DNA of 19,186 nucleotides from JBBATK01 sp046297095 (lineage in GTDB: Bacteria; Bacteroidota; Ignavibacteria; Kapaibacteriales; NICIL-2). The translations under genes and the position numbers were made by a program. The notes under the pieces were generated by a model. It saw only the letters and a list, made by a program, of their open reading frames with translations. It was not told the DNA's origin and did not search any database. The stretch covers positions 1 through 19,186 of the forward strand of contig JBKCNS010000030.1 of NCBI GenBank assembly GCA_046297095.1, read 5' to 3'. Shown here one piece after another: positions 7,927 to 15,126 of this stretch (position 1 is its first letter; every line of letters starts with the position of its first letter).

Positions 7927-8777
7927 ATGAATTGTAAATTTTTAAGTTTATCATCCAGTTCAGCCAACAGCCGCTTTTTGGTGTGTAGCGGCAACAAGAT
8001 GAGATGAATCGTGACGTCATTCGGAAGGGCCTTTCCCACGAAAAGCGAGTGATGCTTCCGAATCTCGGCCTCAAACGCCGTTTTGTATGCTGCATCACAC
8101 TTGGTGTGCATTTCGAGGCATTCGCTGTTGTAAGTTAGTAAAACGGCTATGCACGCGCTCGAAAACACATCGTCCAAGGATTTATTCTCTGCCAAAAGAT
8201 TTTCGAGTGCCTTAGCATGCGGCCAAGTTGGATCAATCTTGCCTTTAATCAGCAAAAACTCATCCCGAAGGTAGTTAGTTTCGGTGTGAGCAGCGAGTTC
8301 CGTGACAACTTCTCGCACTGCTGCGTTAATGTCTTCGTAAAATTTTGCCTCTCCAAGCCAGAGTTCCAAAGCATCAGCTGTTCCAACCACATGCACCGCG
8401 TCGAATCCCTTCACGGTTTCATTCCTTGCCGATTTATAGTAGATCTTCGAGATTGCCGGATGTGAGTCGAAAACCTCACGAATCGCTGCGTGAAGAAACA
8501 ACTCGCCGAACTCACCGCGGTTCTTAAACTTTCTGGATTTGTAAACGCGTTTCGCTGCGTCTCTAATCAGTTGCACAGCGTTGCCCGAGTTCATATCAGT
8601 CAACTCGGCATGCTTGAGTGTAAACTCCGGGAGCCACTCAATAATGTGGCGGGCAAACTGCGATGCTCGCCAGTCACCGCGCTCGTAGCCCACGCAAAGG
8701 CCAGTGATGCTCGGTCTCGCAGCCACATCGTGAACGCGAATTTTGAGAAAGGGAGCAGGTTTTTTGGGGCTTAGCAT
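7923..8777 (-). CDS. hamA: Hachiman nuclease HamA (DUF1837)
   Basis: The 284-aa product is a DUF1837 protein, the effector nuclease of Hachiman. The PD-(D/E)xK core is visible: GEFGE (88-92) on the helix with the first acidic residue, GFDAVHV with D126, and WLGEAKFYED with E143 and K145 as the E-x-K pair. All catalytic positions appear present, so the enzyme should be active. The ATG at 8777 gives MLSPKKPAPFLKIRVHD and lies 27 bp after the hsdS stop. The leader between them is AT-rich without a strong Shine-Dalgarno. Its stop overlaps the hamB start. The order hamA-hamB is the standard one for the system. Confidence 0.92.
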   Translation of the reverse strand: MLSPKKPAPFLKIRVHDVAARPSITGLCVGYERGDWRASQFARHIIEWLPEFTLKHAELTDMNSGNAVQLIRDAAKRVYKSRKFKNRGEFGELFLHAAIREVFDSHPAISKIYYKSARNETVKGFDAVHVVGTADALELWLGEAKFYEDINAAVREVVTELAAHTETNYLRDEFLLIKGKIDPTWPHAKALENLLAENKSLDDVFSSACIAVLLTYNSECLEMHTKCDAAYKTAFEAEIRKHHSLFVGKALPNDVTIHLILLPLHTKKRLLAELDDKLKNLQFI

Positions 8778-8804
8778 GTCGGTTTATATTTTCTTGCAGT
8801 AGCA

Positions 8805-10076
8805 TTACTCCCCCCTCATCAACTGCGGAAGCAGTGTGTCTCGAATAGACGCGAGGGTGCGGGATTCTGAATGGTTAGATAGGATATGGTCAAAGATTGA
8901 CCGACAGTTACCATTAAAGGTATCAAGAATGTCTGGCGAAGGCGCAACAATAGGAAACTCCATAATAGCTTCACCGCTCACATTCGCTTGGGCAGTTCCG
9001 TGCGATCGTGCTTCAACATACGCGCGGAACTTGGGCAAGCGAGTTGCGCAATACCAGAACGCCAAAGCTTCAGTGCCCGGCTTTTTCAACACGAACCTTC
9101 CGACTCGTTGATTCAAAAGTGGCAGGTTATCGGTAGGCGGTACCAGACCCACCGCCCCTACGTAGCCAGTCATCCCAATAAGCATGTCGCCTGCATTGAG
9201 TCGATACCGAGCCGCTTGCAGTGCGATTTCCTCCGAGACGTAGCTGACTTGAGTTAAGTCAATTATGCCCGGTTTCACTGATCCGATCTTAACAACAGGA
9301 ATGCCTGACTCTTGCCAATCATGACTCTTAAAAGAAAAACCACTCTGAAAGCCAATACTATTTCTAAGTGTCCCCACCTCCCACCCTTCAGGCACCAACC
9401 CTAACTCACTTTCAACAAGGCGTGATGGGAATAGCGCGGCGGTCTCTGCGTCCATGCCCTGGGGTATGCGGCCTTCCATCTTGGCGCGGACGGGGTCGAA
9501 GTCTATGAACCAGCTTTTGAACAACGCGCGCGCCATCTGCTCCAGCGTTTCGTTCATCCTGCGGTTCAGCTCAATCTTGTCGTCAAGATCGCCGAGGATC
9601 TTCGCGATGCGCCGTTGTTCGGGGAGAGGCGGGAGAAGAACACTAATGCCGCCTAAGGCAAGTGTTGGCACACGCTGACGCCCAGATGACCCAGTCATCT
9701 GAGATATCGCGAAAGTCCTTACATGCGGAGAAATGGTTAGGTAATAGGCGTAGTCGTTATCCGTAACACCAGCTCTGCCACGGACAACAATGAACTCAGT
9801 GGAGCCATGACCTAAATGCTGACCGTCTTTTGCAAGGAATCGCGCAATCTTTCCGTTTTCGAGACAAGGTGTGATTCGCGCCATCAGCGTATCGCGATGT
9901 TGGAACTTAGATCCACCACCTGAAAACGGCCGAAGTTCAGAAGCCGTCACATCTCTTGTTCCTGGGGAGACAGCTGCCATGTCAACGAATGCATAAAGCA
10001 CGTCCTTTTCCAGCTTTGTACTCGGGTTCAGCTGCACTGCCTCCGAAAATGGAATCTCCCTCCACTCTCCACTCAT
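8805..10076 (-). CDS. hsdS: Type I restriction-modification specificity subunit S (HsdS)
   Basis: This subunit sets the bipartite DNA recognition sequence for methylation and cleavage. The 423-aa product has two target-recognition domains, roughly residues 1-155 and 215-370, each followed by a conserved helical spacer. The central spacer starts LPPLPEQRRIAKILGDLDDKIELN and runs through ALFKSWFIDFDPV; the second ends DTLLPQLMRGE at the C-terminus. The length is normal for a two-TRD subunit. The start MSGEWREI overlaps the dinD stop by 4 bp (ATGA). The first ~10 nt of the gene share the GTATGAGTGGWGA motif found at the hsdM end. The TRDs cannot be assigned to a target sequence by eye. Confidence 0.95.
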   Translation of the reverse strand: MSGEWREIPFSEAVQLNPSTKLEKDVLYAFVDMAAVSPGTRDVTASELRPFSGGGSKFQHRDTLMARITPCLENGKIARFLAKDGQHLGHGSTEFIVVRGRAGVTDNDYAYYLTISPHVRTFAISQMTGSSGRQRVPTLALGGISVLLPPLPEQRRIAKILGDLDDKIELNRRMNETLEQMARALFKSWFIDFDPVRAKMEGRIPQGMDAETAALFPSRLVESELGLVPEGWEVGTLRNSIGFQSGFSFKSHDWQESGIPVVKIGSVKPGIIDLTQVSYVSEEIALQAARYRLNAGDMLIGMTGYVGAVGLVPPTDNLPLLNQRVGRFVLKKPGTEALAFWYCATRLPKFRAYVEARSHGTAQANVSGEAIMEFPIVAPSPDILDTFNGNCRSIFDHILSNHSESRTLASIRDTLLPQLMRGE

Positions 10077-10951
10077 ACATCATCCCCCTCTGATATAGGG
10101 CCTTCACTATTTCGGGGCAGCTTCTCGGGATTCGCCAAGGATTTTTTGTCTTCTGCTGCTAGACGACGCTCAACTTTACGAACGTCCTCGGCAGGGGGCA
10201 ACGATTCCGGGCGAATGCCTCGCTCAACAAGGGCAGAGCGCACTACCTTATTACTGGCGATATGTTCACCGGCAATCGTCGACTCAGTGCTGTGCCCGTG
10301 TTTCCGGGTGTTGAAGATGGTGATCTCGGCGGCAAAGTCCTTTGCCTTAAGGATGATTGTCGGCGCGAAATCGGCTAGCGGCCTGCCATCAGGTATCTTC
10401 CACTGTGCTTTCATGTCCTGGGTGGACTTACCAAACAGTGCAAGGTCCCCTTTACTTCGGATCTTTGCAAAGTCCTGAGTACTTCCAGTGTTCTCAAAAA
10501 TGATTGCGGACAGTTCCTTCTCCGTTCCTGTTAGCTTTTTACGTTCATTGACGCGCTCAGCATCGAGCATGCGCCTTTCTATCAACTCAGACTTGCGCGT
10601 CTGAGTGGCAAAGTACGTTTGCGCGAAGGCGATCTCTTGTTTCTTTGGATCACCGTTCTGCGCCAAAAGATAACATGCATACCGAGTGAGCATGACGTCT
10701 TCAACCTCGCGCTGACTCCCCGAGCCGAGCGTGACCATTTTCCCGACATCGGCAAAATGGTCCGGGATCGAATTCCCCGAGGCATCACAAGCTGTTTTGG
10801 CCTTCGATAGTACGTTGAGGAAATTGTCCCACTTGGTGTACCCAAGTAGATTCTGCAGATCACGTGCAAGCCAGAACTCAACACCATCATCCGTATGATG
10901 TGCCCGCTCTTCAAATAGCTCGGTTAGCTGCTGTATATCGTTTGTGTTCAT
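10073..10951 (-). CDS. dinD: DNA damage-inducible protein D (DinD)
   Basis: The 292-aa product matches the DinD family along its length: N-terminal VEFWLARDLQNLLGYTKWDNF (a Bro-N-like fold), TRYACYLLAQNGDP, QTYFATQTRKSE, then the RKKLTGTEKELS and AGEHIASNKVVR blocks. In E. coli, DinD is an SOS-induced protein that inhibits RecA-mediated strand exchange. Homologues sit often between hsdM and hsdS in type I RM operons, as here. A damage- or RecA-related role in restraining self-damage by restriction is plausible but unproven. The gene has a good ribosome-binding site, and its stop overlaps the hsdS start (ATGA). I see no clear SOS-box in front; it is internal to the operon. Confidence 0.93.
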   Translation of the reverse strand: MNTNDIQQLTELFEERAHHTDDGVEFWLARDLQNLLGYTKWDNFLNVLSKAKTACDASGNSIPDHFADVGKMVTLGSGSQREVEDVMLTRYACYLLAQNGDPKKQEIAFAQTYFATQTRKSELIERRMLDAERVNERKKLTGTEKELSAIIFENTGSTQDFAKIRSKGDLALFGKSTQDMKAQWKIPDGRPLADFAPTIILKAKDFAAEITIFNTRKHGHSTESTIAGEHIASNKVVRSALVERGIRPESLPPAEDVRKVERRLAAEDKKSLANPEKLPRNSEGPISEGDDV

Positions 10952-10956
10952 AGTGT

Positions 10957-10963
10957 CTCTCCT
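10957..10963 (-). promoter_or_regulatory. Ribosome-binding site of dinD
   Basis: On the minus strand AGGAGAG lies 5 nt before the dinD ATG. It is the clearest Shine-Dalgarno in the window; most other genes here have weak or no such motif. It falls inside a 10-codon frame (10948-10980, MSGEEIGETL) whose TGA overlaps the dinD ATG, so coupled re-initiation could also feed dinD. Confidence 0.65.
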
Positions 10964-10969
10964 ATTTCC

Positions 10970-11023
10970 TCACCACTCATACCCAAGCCCCTTGAGGTTG
11001 TTGCGAATCTTGTGTTCGAGGCG
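10970..11023 (-). repeat. Second, diverged copy of the hsdM 3' end (54 bp)
   Basis: These 54 bp match 11431-11484, the true hsdM 3' end, at 47 of 54 positions, the first 24 being identical. Read in the hsdM frame, the copy encodes RLEHKIRNNLKGLGYEW-stop against RLENEIRTNLKGLGYEW-stop in the real gene. The differences are mostly synonymous, so this is the tail of a related hsdM allele rather than a fresh duplication. The hsdM frame is fused upstream to yhcG sequence. Confidence 0.85.
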
Positions 11024-11441
11024 TATTCCGCGACCAGCCATGTTCGATCGCTGCCCCGGCGTAGGCAAGGCGCCACTCGGGATCTTTGAGTTGGGTGAGG
11101 AGGACAATGTTGTGGCCCCAGGGTAATTGTCCAACAGCCTGTTGGACAATTTCGGCATCGGGCCAAGCTTCGGCAAAGGCGCGCATATAGAGAAGGTTGG
11201 CTCGAGAAAATCCCTTCATCTCGGGGAATGCGGCTCGGAGGTCGCGGGAGAGACGCTCGATTACTTTGGCTCCCCAACCTTGCTGTGCCTGACGGGAGAG
11301 GATGTCCTTTCCAAGTTGCCAGTAGAGAGCGATGAGCTCACGATTGACCGCAAGCGTGGCCCGTTGCTGCGCTTGTTGAATGCGGACCTTAAGTTCCGTC
11401 AGCCATGATGTATAGTCTGTGGGGATGATGTCACCACTCAT
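10977..11441 (-). pseudogene. Truncated YhcG/DUF1016 nuclease-family protein (N-terminal domain only)
   Basis: The ATG at 11441, inside the hsdM tail, gives MSGDIIPTDYTSWLTELK and 154 aa. It follows the DUF1016 N-terminal domain closely (AVNRELIALYWQLGKDI, GWGAKVIERLSRDLRAAFPEMKGFSRANL, then LPWGHN and IEHGWSRN). Intact relatives are about 330-370 aa and continue into a PD-(D/E)xK nuclease domain. Here homology stops right after EHGWSRN, and the frame reads out of register through the duplicated hsdM tail to a TGA. So the nuclease domain is gone. The start overlaps hsdM by 11 bp; the stop overlaps the ATG of a 10-codon bridge frame before dinD. It may still make a small DNA-binding-type domain protein. 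Confidence 0.8.
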
Positions 11442-11484
11442 ACCCAAGCCCCTTAAGATTGGTACGAATCTCGTTCTCAAGGCG
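11431..11484 (-). repeat. hsdM 3' end, first copy of a 54-bp diverged repeat
   Basis: This is the authentic hsdM terminus, repeated at 10970-11023 with 7 mismatches. It includes the overlap with the yhcG start in GGGTATGAGTGGTGA. Confidence 0.85.
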
Positions 11485-12963
11485 TGATGACTCCGCAAAC
11501 TGTTCGGCGAGCTGCGCGGTAAGACGCTTCATTTTGTCATCGAAGGGCTCGCCGTCGTCTTCCACCTCTTCGGCCCCAACATAGCGGCCGGGTGTGAGCA
11601 CGTAATCGTGCTTGGCGATTTCCGCAATACTTGCCGATGAACAAAAGCCGGGCACGTCGGCGTAGGCCTTGTCGCTTGCTTCCCACGCACGATAGGTGCT
11701 CACGATACGCTCAATATCCGCAGCCGTCAGCTCGCGATGCACGCGCGATGTCATGCTGCCCATCTTTCGAGCATCGATAAACAGCACGCTGCCTTTACGC
11801 TCTTTACTCTTCTTGAGAAACCACAAGCACACCGGAATCTGGGTGCTGTAGAACAATTGGTTGGGCAGTGCAATCATGCAGTCCACAAGATCGGCATCCA
11901 CGAGTGCCTTCCGAATATCTCCCTCGCCGGATTGCGCCGAACTCATACTGCCGTTTGCGAGCACAAAGCCCGCCTTGCCTTTGGGTGCAAGGTGATGAAT
12001 AAAGTGCTGTACCCACGCAAAGTTCGCATTGCCCTTTGGCGGCACACCGTATTTCCATCGCACATCATCATCTTTTCTGAACCAATCGCTGTCGTTGAAC
12101 GGAGGATTAGCAATCACAAAGTCTGCCTTTACATCCGGATGCACATCGCGACGAAAGGTATCTGCATGTTCAGGGCCTATATCTGCTTCTATACCGCGAA
12201 TAGCCAAGTTCATAATGGCCAAGCGGCGCGTGGTAGAATTACTCTCCTGACCATACACGGCAATGTCTCCGATTTTACCGCCATGTGCTTCCACGAATTT
12301 CTCGCTTTGCACAAACATCCCACCCGAGCCGCAACAGGGGTCGTAGATACGGCCCTTATACGGGGCAAGCATTTCCACCAGCAAGCGCACAATGCACGAC
12401 GGAGTATAGAATTGTCCGCCATTCTTGCCTTCGGCGCTGGCGAACTGTGTCAAGAAATACTCGTACACTCGCCCAAGTACATCCTTCGATTTATTCTCTG
12501 CGCTGCCCAATCCAATAGTGCCGATCAAATCTACAAGCTCGCCAAGTCTGTCTTTATCCAATGCCGGCCGACCATAGTCCTTGGGCAATACTCCCTTCAG
12601 CCGTGGATTGTCTCGTTCAATAGCCATCATAGCGGAGTCGATAGTGGCGCCAATGGTGGCCTGCCGCGCACTACTCTGCAGATAATCCCATCGCGCTTCC
12701 TTCGGAACCCAGAACACACCCTCTGCTCTATACTCATCTGCGTCCTCAGCATCGGCTCCGGCATACGCGCCTTTGCCCTCGAGCAGCTTGGCATGCATCT
12801 CCTCGAACGAATCGGAAATGTACTTGAGAAATATCAAGCCCAGCACCACATGCTTGTACTCGGCTGCGTCCATATTATTACGCAGCTTGTCTGCCGCCTG
12901 CCACAACGTGGCCTCGAAGCCAATGGTTGCCGTTGATGTTTGATTGTTCGTTCTCTTTGCCAT
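11431..12963 (-). CDS. hsdM: Type I restriction-modification methyltransferase subunit M (HsdM)
   Basis: HsdM is the N6-adenine methyltransferase of the type I complex; with HsdS it methylates host sites, and with HsdR it forms the restriction enzyme. The 510-aa product has the N-terminal helical HsdM domain (ATLWQAADKLRNNMD, residues 19-32), SAM-binding motif I DPCCGSGG (208-215) and catalytic motif IV NPPF (286-289). These place it in the gamma class of N6-adenine methylases. GGQFYTP (182-188) is the usual family signature. The start MAKRTNNQT is an ATG without a visible Shine-Dalgarno; GTATAGAGT just before it could be promoter or leader sequence. It is the first gene of the operon. Its stop lies in GGGTATGAGTGGTGA, overlapping the next gene. 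Confidence 0.97.
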   Translation of the reverse strand: MAKRTNNQTSTATIGFEATLWQAADKLRNNMDAAEYKHVVLGLIFLKYISDSFEEMHAKLLEGKGAYAGADAEDADEYRAEGVFWVPKEARWDYLQSSARQATIGATIDSAMMAIERDNPRLKGVLPKDYGRPALDKDRLGELVDLIGTIGLGSAENKSKDVLGRVYEYFLTQFASAEGKNGGQFYTPSCIVRLLVEMLAPYKGRIYDPCCGSGGMFVQSEKFVEAHGGKIGDIAVYGQESNSTTRRLAIMNLAIRGIEADIGPEHADTFRRDVHPDVKADFVIANPPFNDSDWFRKDDDVRWKYGVPPKGNANFAWVQHFIHHLAPKGKAGFVLANGSMSSAQSGEGDIRKALVDADLVDCMIALPNQLFYSTQIPVCLWFLKKSKERKGSVLFIDARKMGSMTSRVHRELTAADIERIVSTYRAWEASDKAYADVPGFCSSASIAEIAKHDYVLTPGRYVGAEEVEDDGEPFDDKMKRLTAQLAEQFAESSRLENEIRTNLKGLGYEW

Positions 12964-13023
12964 ACTCTATACTGTACCTCATAAAAGCGTGTCGCAATTC
13001 AGCGTGCTCGCACACGTCCGCAA

Positions 13024-13089
13024 TCTAATGAGCATGCTACACCAAGCGCTATAGTTGGCGATATTTTTGTGCGGGTGGGTGAAGGAGGT
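13024..13089 (+). repeat. 66-bp dispersed repeat, copy 1 (upstream of hsdM)
   Basis: It begins TCTAATGAGCATGCTACACC and ends GGGTGAAGGAGGT. It matches 14957-15020 almost exactly; the copies differ by a 2-nt indel and a substitution near TTTTTGTGCGGG. It contains a short inverted pair CCAA/TTGG around GCGCTATAG. It lies 61-126 bp before the hsdM ATG. The intergenic stretch 12964-13204 holds no gene. Confidence 0.85.
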
Positions 13090-13204
13090 TCGGTACGAAC
13101 ACTGGTCACGTGCTTCACCAACAGTTTAGATGTCAGCTACCACGCTACCGCACATTTACTCACAGCCACAATAAATCTACCTTGCGCAACAAACCAGTAA
13201 GCTT

Positions 13205-13579
13205 TTATAGTATGTGCTGCGAAATCAATCTATACACCTGATTGATATCTACACCTTTCTTGAACTCGAACTTCAAGGGCTGTGATTCTCCGGTTATCCA
13301 TAACACCAATTCCGCATCAAGATCAAGCATACCGGCCCCTTCTTTAGATATCATCTTGATACTCTTGTACGGAATGCTTCGGATATTTTGTTTGATCCCT
13401 GTTATTCCTTGCTTATCAATGGTAATCACTCGTTTGTTGGTGAATATCAATTGATCTCGGATGAGCTTATAGGCGTGTTCTATTGTCTCGCCATCCATCA
13501 AGATCGGCTGTAACTCTTGTTGCGCTTCAGCTACCGGCATTTCCACGGCGTTGTTCAGCATCCCGGATAAAAGTCCCAT
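13205..13579 (-). CDS. Bacterial PH-domain protein (bPH family)
   Basis: The 124-aa product is a small soluble protein with the bacterial PH-domain pattern. It has a short helical start (MGLLSGMLNNAVEMPVAEAQ), then LMDGETIEHAYKLIRDQLIFTNKRVITIDKQG, then IPYKSIKMISKEGAGMLDLDAELVLW and a final amphipathic helix (INQVYRLISQHIL). The TNKRV and PYKSI blocks are typical of the family. The product length equals that of the single-domain members. The function of stand-alone members is not known. There is no signal peptide. GCAGGTA before the ATG is a weak Shine-Dalgarno. It is divergent from the WYL regulator, with a shared 128-bp intergenic region. Confidence 0.85.
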   Translation of the reverse strand: MGLLSGMLNNAVEMPVAEAQQELQPILMDGETIEHAYKLIRDQLIFTNKRVITIDKQGITGIKQNIRSIPYKSIKMISKEGAGMLDLDAELVLWITGESQPLKFEFKKGVDINQVYRLISQHIL

Positions 13580-13624
13580 TACCTGCTCCCTGTATTAAGT
13601 GGTTAAATTTCACCTCAAACATCT

Positions 13625-13658
13625 CCGCAAAGGCGACATCAGGTGTCGTCTTTCGCGG
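13625..13658. promoter_or_regulatory. Imperfect inverted repeat between the PH and WYL genes, possible operator
   Basis: Arm CCGCAAAGGCGACA (13625-13638) and arm TGTCGTCTTTCGCGG (13644-13658) are complementary except for a one-base bulge and one mismatch, around a 5-nt spacer. It lies in the divergent intergenic space, 50 bp before the WYL ATG. No T-tract follows on either strand, so a terminator is unlikely. WYL regulators such as BrxR and CapW bind inverted repeats of this kind at their own promoters, so autoregulation is the natural guess. Confidence 0.55.
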
Positions 13659-13707
13659 TAGTTTGAAAATAAATTATTCACCCCCTCATGTATCTCCTGT
13701 TTACCTT

Positions 13708-14673
13708 ATGGCATCTCCTATTGAGCGTTGTATTGGCTTGTTGCATGAGTTAAGCGGGGGAAGGCGTCGTTCTACTGCCGAGCTTGTTCAGGCATTAGTG
13801 AAGAAGGGTATTCCTGCAGTGACGCAACGACAGATTCAACGGGATCTTGGCACACTCGAGCGCGCCGGTGTTCCTCTACAAAGCGAGCGAAGCGGACGTG
13901 AACAACGCTGGTTCATTACCGCAGGTTATAGTTCTGTTACTCCTGCTCTTGCAACTCACAACGAGATCTTAGCCCTTCACACATTAAAAGGTATGCTGGG
14001 TGGATTTGCGCACACGCGCGTGGGAGCTGACATACAGCGTTTAATGACTAAGCTGGAGAAACACGCTCCGGGAACTGTTTTTGTTGGTGATGATATTACA
14101 TCAGAGGTGTCGCCCGGGCGCCATCGCGCCGAACTCAACGATAGAATTCTGGAAAGTGTTATCGGAGCCATTGTGCGCCGAGAGTGGAGTCTTGTTGAGT
14201 ATCGCTCGCCGCAACACACAACAAGCAAACAATTTGTGGTGAGTTTAGGCCGTTGCGTATGGCACGCAGGAAGATTGTATGTGGCCGCGTGGCATCCCGT
14301 ACATAAGCAATACATATCTCTTTCTGTAGATCGTATTGTACATGTGGAGCGACACGATGAAATCAAGCACTCTCCCCCGGTTTTTGATGTGAATGAATAC
14401 AAGCGTGGAAGATTCGGAGTGCACGATGGTAACGTTCGTGCTATTCGCTTGGCTATACTGCCGCACGCAGTAGATTTCTTCACCTCCAGACTTTGGCATC
14501 CCACGCAGAAGTTTAGCACCACCAAAACCGGTGCATACACCTTAACATTTTCGGCACCACTTTCGCCCGAACTCGTTGCGTGGGTTGTGTCGTGGGCAGA
14601 CTCACTGCGTATCGTAGCACCGAGTCAACTCAAGACTCTGTGCAGAGAAAAAGTCTCCACGTTGTTTGAGTAA
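13708..14673 (+). CDS. WYL-domain transcriptional regulator
   Basis: The 321-aa product has a winged helix-turn-helix at its N-terminus (residues ~1-70, with STAELVQALVKKG, TQRQIQRDLGTLERAG and QRWFI), a linker, a WYL domain around 135-215 (RREWSLVEYRSP, GRLYVAAWHPVHKQYISLSVDRI) and a C-terminal WCX-like extension ending in REKVSTLFE. This is the standard layout of the BrxR/CapW/PafBC-type regulators; the WYL domain is thought to sense a nucleic-acid or nucleotide ligand. I chose the ATG at 13708 (MASPIERCIGLLHELSGG). The frame is open 75 codons further upstream, but that stretch overlaps the PH gene and has no family features. Many relatives control phage-defence genes; control of the hsdM operon is an inference. 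Confidence 0.9.
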   Translation: MASPIERCIGLLHELSGGRRRSTAELVQALVKKGIPAVTQRQIQRDLGTLERAGVPLQSERSGREQRWFITAGYSSVTPALATHNEILALHTLKGMLGGFAHTRVGADIQRLMTKLEKHAPGTVFVGDDITSEVSPGRHRAELNDRILESVIGAIVRREWSLVEYRSPQHTTSKQFVVSLGRCVWHAGRLYVAAWHPVHKQYISLSVDRIVHVERHDEIKHSPPVFDVNEYKRGRFGVHDGNVRAIRLAILPHAVDFFTSRLWHPTQKFSTTKTGAYTLTFSAPLSPELVAWVVSWADSLRIVAPSQLKTLCREKVSTLFE

Positions 14674-14703
14674 GGAATGCGATGGGCCGCTGGTGACGGT
14701 GGC

Positions 14704-14905
14704 GAGGTTTATTCCCGCGAGGTCTTCGAGCGAAGTGATGTCGACGAGGTTTATCCCCGCGAGATCTTCGAGCGAAGTGATGTTGACGAGGTTTATCCCC
14801 GCGAGGTCTTCGAGCCCTTCGACTCCGCTCAGGGACCACGAAGATCGAGCGCCGTCCCGAGCGGAGCCGAGGGGAAGCAAGCGGGTTTGAGATCCGGAAA
14901 CTCAA
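14704..14905 (+). repeat. GC-rich dispersed repeat block, copy B
   Basis: Two full 42-bp units (14704-14745, 14746-14787) and a partial third (from 14788) are built on GAGGTTTATCCCCGCGAGGT. The last 103 bp (14803-14905) match 261-363 almost exactly, including the long inverted-repeat arms and the terminal GGAAACTCAA. A second GGAAACTCAAC follows at about 14931. It fills the convergent space between the WYL regulator and the lipoprotein gene, where its hairpin could act as a terminator. The remaining part up to 15126 holds the 64-bp repeat copy and no gene. Confidence 0.82.
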
Positions 14906-14956
14906 CTAAAGCAAGCGGGTATCAATGTCAGGAAACTCAACAACAACAAGCCGCAC

Positions 14957-15020
14957 TCTAATGAGCATGCTACACCAAGCGCTATAGTTGGCGATATTTT
15001 CGCGGGTGGGTGAAGGAGGT
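14957..15020 (+). repeat. 64-bp dispersed repeat, copy 2
   Basis: Same sequence and orientation as 13024-13089, apart from a 2-nt indel and a base change near the middle of the second half. It lies 50 bp after repeat block B and downstream of the lipoprotein gene, so it is not tied to one gene's promoter. Confidence 0.85.
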
Positions 15021-15126
15021 CTCATATTGGAGTAATCGTCCCGGAGAGCCATTGGCACTCACACCATCTCTGAAGTAGTGGCAACTTTAAAGAACCGCTA
15101 TCCAATCACTTCACGCAAGAAACATT

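Noticed and set aside
13483..13707. 75-residue N-terminal extension of the WYL regulator
   Set aside because: It overlaps the PH gene on the other strand and the inverted repeat, and the normal winged-helix start matches the ATG at 13708.
14602..14961. Overlapping frames on both strands with repeated PERSRRARRPRG- or FERSDVDEVYPRE-like peptides
   Set aside because: They come from 42-bp repeat units that stay open in several frames; no start signals and no protein-like composition.
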